Positions 58,632 through 64,000 of a DNA stretch of 64,000 nt are shown here, in pieces. A program made the translations under genes and the position numbers. Every line of letters begins with the position of its first letter. The first letter of the stretch is position 1. The notes under the pieces were generated by a model that was not told the DNA's origin, did not search any database, and saw nothing but the letters and a program-made list of their open reading frames with translations. Where the stretch lies: contig JAETNT010000004.1 of NCBI GenBank assembly GCA_021772025.1, positions 1 to 64,000 on the forward strand, written 5' to 3'. This DNA is from Enterocloster bolteae. GTDB taxonomy: Bacteria; Bacillota; Clostridia; Lachnospirales; Lachnospiraceae.

Positions 58632-59441
58632 TTATAGCCTTCCTATATCCGTAACGGATTTGCTCATAATCTGATCATACATTTTAAGAGCCTGGGCAGC
58701 GCCCTGAAGAGCTCTCTGAGCCGACATCATAGCAGTCATCTCATTGACCATATTGACATTGGATTTTTCCAGACTCTGCCAGATAATCTCTGTCTCTCCT
58801 CCATTTGTATCCACGGGGTTCTGGGCCTGGCCGGTAGAAAAGATTCCGTTGTCTTCTCTCTGAAGCTGGTTATAATCCGCAAAATCCACCACCTTCAAGG
58901 TTCCGTAATTCTGGATTTCCGTTTCTTCCTCGTAGCTGTCCCCCTCCTCCCCGGTTCGGATAAGGGTAAACGTAATATTTCCCCGGCTGTCCACGCTAAA
59001 GTCCTCATTATCAATATGAATGGGCTGATTTTCCGTGGAAAGAACCCGACCGATTCCCGGAAGCTCTAAGTAGCCCTCATTGTCTACGGCAAAGGCTCCG
59101 TTTCTGGTATAACGCTCTCCTCCGGCAGTCTGGACACAGAAAAAGCCGTTTCCGGAAAGAGCAAAGTCAAAAATGCCGTCTGTCACTTCAAAGCCTCCCT
59201 GCTCATAGTTGACATAGGTTCTGTCCGCCGCCTTAATCCTGGAAGTAGTTGCCAAAGGCTCCGGGTTCCCTTTCGATGTCCTTCCTGTACGGTAAAGCAT
59301 TTCCTCCTGGAAGGTAGTGCTGACCATAGTATCCTGTTTGTAACCGGGGGTCTGGACATTAACCATATTGTTGCCGATAACATTTAGGTTCCTGCTCTGA
59401 GTAAGCATACCTGACGCAAGTTTATAAAACCCATCATACAT
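58632..59441 (-). CDS. Flagellar rod/hook-basal body protein, FlgF/FlgG-like
   Basis: This 269-residue rod protein has SRNLNVIGNNMVNVQTPGYK near the N terminus, GNGFFCVQT and RYTRNGAFAVDNEGYL in the middle, and SNVNMVNEMTAMMSAQRALQ at the C terminus. Which of FlgF and FlgG it is cannot be said from sequence by eye. It lies between fliA and its paralog. Confidence 0.9.
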   Translation of the reverse strand: MYDGFYKLASGMLTQSRNLNVIGNNMVNVQTPGYKQDTMVSTTFQEEMLYRTGRTSKGNPEPLATTSRIKAADRTYVNYEQGGFEVTDGIFDFALSGNGFFCVQTAGGERYTRNGAFAVDNEGYLELPGIGRVLSTENQPIHIDNEDFSVDSRGNITFTLIRTGEEGDSYEEETEIQNYGTLKVVDFADYNQLQREDNGIFSTGQAQNPVDTNGGETEIIWQSLEKSNVNMVNEMTAMMSAQRALQGAAQALKMYDQIMSKSVTDIGRL

Positions 59442-59460
59442 CGCATTTTTCTCCTTGTCG

Positions 59461-60234
59461 CTACATTAGATATTTATTCATATAAGCCTTCAGCTTTTTA
59501 ATCGCAACGCTGTGAATCTGGGAAATCCTCGGTTCACTGACCTGCATTACCTGGGCAATCTGACTCATGTTCAGTTCTTCCACATAGTATAGAGAGATTA
59601 CCATCTTTTCCTTTTCCTTAAGGCTTTCTATGGCATCCGTCAGGGTCCGCACCACCTCGCCCTGAAGATAAGCCCTCTCCGGCTGGGACGCGGCATCATT
59701 GTTCGCTATCTGAAAGGCCTGGCGTTCTTCGCTGTCTCCCATTATCATATCCAAAGACAGCACATTCATCATGGTACTCATCCTCTGGATCTTCTGGCAT
59801 TTTTTTACGTTCATCTGCAGATGCTTTGCCAACTCCTCATCGGAAGGGGAGCGGCCCATTGTTTCGGACAGATGTTCTCTGGCCTTCTCAATGGATTTGT
59901 TCTGCTTATGGTAATCCCTGGGCATCCAGTCATTTTTTCTCACCTGATCGATTACCATCCCCCGGATACGCCGGGATATAAATGTCTCAAACTTATTATC
60001 CTTCTCCGGGTCGTATCTGTCAATCCCTTTCATGATGGCAATAACGCCTTCATTAATAATATCTTCCTGTTGGGCAAAGCCGGAATAAAGATTCTGGGTC
60101 TGAATCGCTACTGCTTTTACAATATACAAATACCTAAGGGTAAGTTCCTGCTTGATATAAGGATCCCCTGTTTGTTTATAAGCTGCAAACAGCTCTTCAT
60201 TTGTTTTATCCTTCCACTCATCAATGCCTGCCAT
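59461..60234 (-). CDS. fliA: RNA polymerase sigma factor for flagellar genes (sigma-28)
   Basis: The 257-residue sigma-70-family protein has region 2 (IINEGVIAIMKGIDRYDPEK, FETFISRRIRGMVIDQVRKN), region 3 and region 4 (VISLYYVEELNMSQIAQVMQ, VSEPRISQIHS). It directs late flagellar and chemotaxis genes, and probably reads the CTTAT-N15-GCCGATA promoters of this window. FlgM is encoded at 42045. It lies 10 bases after flhA; flhF and flhG, common between these genes, are missing. Confidence 0.94.
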   Translation of the reverse strand: MAGIDEWKDKTNEELFAAYKQTGDPYIKQELTLRYLYIVKAVAIQTQNLYSGFAQQEDIINEGVIAIMKGIDRYDPEKDNKFETFISRRIRGMVIDQVRKNDWMPRDYHKQNKSIEKAREHLSETMGRSPSDEELAKHLQMNVKKCQKIQRMSTMMNVLSLDMIMGDSEERQAFQIANNDAASQPERAYLQGEVVRTLTDAIESLKEKEKMVISLYYVEELNMSQIAQVMQVSEPRISQIHSVAIKKLKAYMNKYLM

Positions 60235-60244
60235 AATCTGCCCC

Positions 60245-62383
60245 TCACTTCCAGTTTGTCTGTCCCGGCCCGCTCTGAAGGTTCAGGCTGCCGATAGACT
60301 GAATCTGTACATTATTGGCAATTTCGTTAAAGGAAAGCACCCGCACATTGGGATAAAACTGCTCAATCAGCCGGTAGAAATGAATCCGCATAATCTGGGA
60401 AGTCAAAATCACCGGGCTCTGCGAAATTCCGTTGAACTTTCTCAGCTGTTCCGCCGTCTGCTGAATAATACTCTGGAGAATATCCGGGCTGAGGGCAAGG
60501 TAATGTCCGTCTCCGCCCTTTGTGAGGGAGCCGGCCATAGTGCGTTCCAGTTCGGAGTCCAGAGTGATAACTTTCATGCTTCCGTCCTCACAGTACATTC
60601 TGGTTATGGTTCTCTTTAACGCAGTCCGGATATGCTCTACAATATTGTCGGTATCTTTTACAGGAAGTCCCGTATCAGCGATAACCTCCATCATAGTCTC
60701 TATAATAGTTTCCAAATCCTTGATGGGAATCCCTTCTTTTAGAAGGCTTGTAAGCACTCTCTGCAACAAGTTGTATGAAATAATATTGGGAAAGGCTTCT
60801 TCCACAAGCTGCTCCGCCGTCTTTTTGACGTTTTCCACAAGCTGAACCACTTCCTGCCTGTTAATCAGCTCATATGCATGCTGCTTCACCACCTCAGTCA
60901 GATGGGTTACCATAACCGACAAAGGATCGATAACCGTATAGCCATAAAGCTCAGCCCGCTCCCTGTCCTCAGGCCGGATCCACCGGCTGGGGATACCGTA
61001 AGCCGGTTCAATGGTTTCAATTCCGTCAATCTCCTTTTCCGGAGATTCCGGCTCTAGCGCCAGGTAATAGTCCATAAGGATCTCTCCCTTTGCCACTTCC
61101 TCTCCTTTAATCTTAATCGTGTACTGATTGGTTCCCAGCCCGGAACTGTCTCTAAGACGGATAGAAGGGATAACAAATCCCATATCTTGGGCATACTGCC
61201 TGCGGAATATTACAATCCGGCTGATAAGCCTTCCGCCTACGGATTCGTCTGCAAGAGGAATCAGGCTGTAACCGAACTCCATCTCAATAGGTTCTACCGT
61301 AAGAAGGGTGTAAACATTGTTCACATCCTTGTAATACTCCTCTTCCGTCAGAGGCTTGGCTGCAGCCGCCTCTTGCTGGGCAGGAGCCATTTCCATCCCT
61401 CCTGCCTCCTGATAGGCTCCGGAAGCAATAAAGGACGGCTCCGCCTGGATTTTCCTGGAGAGATACATACCGCCGCTTATGAGAGCCGCCGCCACTATCA
61501 GAAGCTGGATAACGGGCATACCCGGAATCACTACCAGCACGGCGATCACGATGCCGCTCATGATAATCGCGTTGGGCTGGGCCATAAACTGCTTGGAAAT
61601 ATCTTCGTTTAAGCTTCCCTCCGCTACGGCACGGGTTACAATCATACCGGTTGCGGTGGAGATGAGAAGGGACGGGATCTGGCCCACCAGACCGTCGCCT
61701 ACCGTGGCAATAGAATAGGTAGTCATTACCTGGCTAATACTGTCGCCGGACTGGACAATCCCGATAATGCTGCCGCCGATAAGGTTGACAGCCGTGGTAA
61801 TCAGTGACATGGTGGCGTCGCCTTTTACAATCTTGGTGGCACCGTCCATGGAACCGTAAAAGTCAGCCTCTCTCTGTATCTTTGCACGTCTGGCTTTGGC
61901 CTGCTGTTCATCAATCAGCCCGGAGCTTAAATCCGCATCAATCGCCATCTGCTTACCCGGCATTGCATCCAGGTTGAATCTGGCGGCAACCTCAGCCACA
62001 CGCTCTGCGCCTTTGGTAATTACAATAAACTGCATTAAAACGATAATAAGGAATATGATAAAACCTACGACCACGTTGCCCTGGAGTACAAAGTCTCCGA
62101 AGGCCTTAATTACCTGGCCGGAGGATCCTGAATTCGTAAGAATATTTCTGGTAGTCGATACATTAATTCCCAGCCTGAACAGCGTAGTAATCAGCAGCAG
62201 GGAAGGAAAAATAGAAAATTCCAAGGGTTCCCGGATGGTCATGGTAATAACCAAAATCATCATGGATAAAGACATATTCAGTATAATCGCCACGTCCACC
62301 AAAGCGGCCGGCAGTGGTATAATCAACAACAATATGATAGTAAGTACAAAAAATACTACCGAATATCTCAATAAGTTCTTCAT
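60245..62383 (-). CDS. flhA: Flagellar export gate protein FlhA
   Basis: The 712-residue protein has about eight N-terminal membrane helices, the conserved cytoplasmic loop RFNLDAMPGKQMAIDADLSS and GAMDGATKFVKGD-like (here GSMDGATKIVKGDA), and a C-terminal domain that docks chaperone-substrate complexes. It lies 25 bases after flhB. All expected motifs are visible. Confidence 0.95.
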   Translation of the reverse strand: MKNLLRYSVVFFVLTIILLLIIPLPAALVDVAIILNMSLSMMILVITMTIREPLEFSIFPSLLLITTLFRLGINVSTTRNILTNSGSSGQVIKAFGDFVLQGNVVVGFIIFLIIVLMQFIVITKGAERVAEVAARFNLDAMPGKQMAIDADLSSGLIDEQQAKARRAKIQREADFYGSMDGATKIVKGDATMSLITTAVNLIGGSIIGIVQSGDSISQVMTTYSIATVGDGLVGQIPSLLISTATGMIVTRAVAEGSLNEDISKQFMAQPNAIIMSGIVIAVLVVIPGMPVIQLLIVAAALISGGMYLSRKIQAEPSFIASGAYQEAGGMEMAPAQQEAAAAKPLTEEEYYKDVNNVYTLLTVEPIEMEFGYSLIPLADESVGGRLISRIVIFRRQYAQDMGFVIPSIRLRDSSGLGTNQYTIKIKGEEVAKGEILMDYYLALEPESPEKEIDGIETIEPAYGIPSRWIRPEDRERAELYGYTVIDPLSVMVTHLTEVVKQHAYELINRQEVVQLVENVKKTAEQLVEEAFPNIISYNLLQRVLTSLLKEGIPIKDLETIIETMMEVIADTGLPVKDTDNIVEHIRTALKRTITRMYCEDGSMKVITLDSELERTMAGSLTKGGDGHYLALSPDILQSIIQQTAEQLRKFNGISQSPVILTSQIMRIHFYRLIEQFYPNVRVLSFNEIANNVQIQSIGSLNLQSGPGQTNWK

Positions 62384-62408
62384 CCGTTACTCCATCTGTC
62401 TCACTTAA

Positions 62409-63479
62409 TTATGTAAACATATCTTCTCTGTGGCCGGCCTTGTAAATATATACCAGGATTTCCGCCACTGCCCCGTAAAACTCTGAGGGAATCTCCCTGT
62501 CCAGCTCACAGGATTCATATAAAGCTCTGGCCAAAGGCCTGTTTTCTGTAATAAATACTCCGCTCTCCTCCCCCACCTTGATAATCCGCAGTGCCAGCTC
62601 ATCCTGGCCCTTTGCCAGCACCACAGGAGCGCCGTTTACATGGGGATCATACTTTAGAGCAATTGCATAGTGGGTTGGGTTTCGGATAATAACATCGGCC
62701 TGAGGAACCTTTTGAATCATTCTGCTCATGGCCATCTGACGCTGCAGGCTGCGGATCCTTCCTTTTATTTCGGGATTTCCTTCTGTCTGCTTAAACTCAT
62801 CCTTTACCTCCTGCTTCGTCATCTTTAAGTCTCTCTCGTATTCCCAGCGCTGGTAAAGGAAGTCAAAAAACGCTACTACTGCAAAAGCAAGGCAAACCTT
62901 CATCACCAGGTTAAAAACCATGCTCATCATAAAGGCCGCCGAATTGATCGGAGGCATATCTACCATCCTGGCAACCTGGGAAGCATCGTCTATCAGGATA
63001 TTGTAGAGCAGTACCAAAAGCAGGATAATTTTCAGCAGGTTCTTAATAAGCTCTACTATCCGCTTTAGGGAAAACATATTTTTAATGCCTTTTAATGGGT
63101 TCAGCTTGCTGAACTTTGGCTTCAGAGGGGTGAAAGACACGTTAAACCGAGTCTGGACTCCGTGGGAAAGAATCCCAAACAGCATCGCTCCCAAAAGAAG
63201 AGGCAGAACACATTGAAGCATTACCCGAAGGGTTATTCCAAAAAGTTGGTAGGAAAAAAATCCTTCCGCAGTAATTCCTCCTATAATCCACTCCAGATAG
63301 GTTCGGAGGTTTGTATAAATGTAGGACATCATAAACCGCATCAAGATAAAAATCCCTGCCAGCATAACTACTGTGACAATGTCCTTACTCTGAAATATAT
63401 TTCCTTCTTTTCTGGCATCTTTTCGCCGTTTACTAGTCGGTTGTTCTGTCTTTTCCTGTCCATTGCGCTCTGCTGCCAA
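62409..63479 (-). CDS. flhB: Flagellar export switch protein FlhB
   Basis: The 356-residue protein has four membrane helices and the cytoplasmic self-cleavage site NPTH (DVIIRNPTHYAIALKYDP), which switches export from rod/hook to filament substrates. The N terminus has EKTEQPTSKRRKDARKEGN. The start codon is TTG (63479) after AAAGGA; the ATG nearby is in another frame. Confidence 0.95.
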   Translation of the reverse strand: MAAERNGQEKTEQPTSKRRKDARKEGNIFQSKDIVTVVMLAGIFILMRFMMSYIYTNLRTYLEWIIGGITAEGFFSYQLFGITLRVMLQCVLPLLLGAMLFGILSHGVQTRFNVSFTPLKPKFSKLNPLKGIKNMFSLKRIVELIKNLLKIILLLVLLYNILIDDASQVARMVDMPPINSAAFMMSMVFNLVMKVCLAFAVVAFFDFLYQRWEYERDLKMTKQEVKDEFKQTEGNPEIKGRIRSLQRQMAMSRMIQKVPQADVIIRNPTHYAIALKYDPHVNGAPVVLAKGQDELALRIIKVGEESGVFITENRPLARALYESCELDREIPSEFYGAVAEILVYIYKAGHREDMFT

Positions 63480-63506
63480 CCGCCATCACTTCCTTTCAGG
63501 ACAAGC

Positions 63507-64000
63507 CTATCCCATAAGCACTACCAAATGCTGCAGGGATGTATACATTTCATTGAGGATTGAAAACAAGCGGTCTGACATAGGGCTGAATAAAAATACC
63601 AGCATCATAAGTCCTGCAATGATCTTCAGCTGAAAATTAACGGCAAACACGTTGATCTGCGGGACAATCCGCATAAGAATCCCCACCGCCGCCTCGGCAA
63701 CCAACTCCATAGCCACCACAGGAAAGGCGAACTGCAGCCCCATAAAAATACATTCCTGAAAAATATCCAAAATTTCCAGAGAAAGTTCCGGCCGCAAGGT
63801 TACCATGCCAAAAGGAATCCGCAGGGCCGAACCATAATAAATTCCCATAAGCCGCAGATGTCCGTCAGTAGCAAAAAACAAAAGCACCATAAAGGCATAA
63901 TACATACCGGAGGTAATGGTCATTTGAGCGCCATACTGAGGATCATATACCTGAGCCATGCTAAGGCCCATGGAGTGATCCATAATTCCAGATGCAAAAC
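63507..64000 (-). CDS. fliR: Flagellar export gate protein FliR, 5'-truncated by the window edge
   Basis: The frame runs from the right edge to a TAG at 63507. The visible C-terminal about 164 residues show FliR features (FASGIMDHSMGLSMAQVYDP, QFAFPVVAMELVAEAAVGIL, MRIVPQINVFAVNFQLKIIA). It forms part of the export gate in the membrane. It is followed by flhB after 27 bases. Confidence 0.92.
   Translation of the reverse strand, partial: FASGIMDHSMGLSMAQVYDPQYGAQMTITSGMYYAFMVLLFFATDGHLRLMGIYYGSALRIPFGMVTLRPELSLEILDIFQECIFMGLQFAFPVVAMELVAEAAVGILMRIVPQINVFAVNFQLKIIAGLMMLVFLFSPMSDRLFSILNEMYTSLQHLVVLMG

Overview
The window looks like a chromosomal segment of a motile anaerobic Firmicute of the Lachnospiraceae (Clostridium cluster XIVa) type. 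This is inferred from gene content, not from a database search: a clostridial-order Rnf complex (C-D-G-E-A-B), a GlgC/GlgD pair, Bacillus-style flagellar modules (flgM-flgN-flgK-flgL-yviE-fliW-csrA and flhB-flhA-fliA), CheC/CheD/CheV, GW-type cell-wall-binding repeat proteins, and strong AGGAGG ribosome sites with mid-range GC. No tRNA, rRNA or CRISPR array was seen.

Layout. 1-1071: 3'-truncated membrane sensor gene. 1232-6313: rnf operon on the minus strand, behind a near-consensus promoter at 6384-6412. 6798-8437: a small exported FMN-binding-like protein and an acyltransferase. 8449-12598: MarR regulator plus a heterodimeric ABC exporter. 13012-18760: CAP-domain exoprotein, DUF2264 protein, GH88 uronyl hydrolase and a MATE exporter whose leader contains a tiny ORF followed by an intrinsic terminator. 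19118-21462: glgC-glgD. 21546-30496: a TPR glycosyltransferase, a chemoreceptor, and cheA-cheW-cheR-cheB followed by a C39-like peptidase. 30616-35777: two flagellin genes and an IS110 remnant, bracketed by two different PD-(D/E)XK (Rpn-type) nuclease genes that both carry 12-bp minisatellites. 35785-41735: a flagellum-associated minus-strand operon (FliK-like, FlhB2, two wall-binding proteins, lytic transglycosylase, PilZ). 42045-47096: the flgM to csrA operon. 47100-53087: fliD-fliS-fliT-fliD-like and a degenerate nucleotidyltransferase-like gene. 53298-64000: the large early flagellar/chemotaxis operon (fliR, flhB, flhA, fliA, two rod/hook proteins, cheC, cheD, cheV, wall-binding protein, parA, comFB).

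How it works together. FliR/FlhB/FlhA form the export gate. FliA (sigma-28) is made from the same operon and FlgM restrains it. Five promoters in the window share one sigma-28-like architecture, CTTAT-N15-[GT][CT]CGATA[AT], in front of cheA, both flagellin genes, flgM and fliD. FliW and CsrA probably control flagellin translation. CheA/W/R/B with CheC/D/V form a Bacillus-type adaptation system. No cheY, flhF or flhG is present in the window.

The observations I consider least explained are the MATE leader (leaderless 14-codon ORF plus terminator), a dispersed hairpin element found three times in the same orientation directly upstream of a gene's ribosome site, the variant -35 box of the sigma-28 promoters, and the nuclease-flanked flagellin locus.
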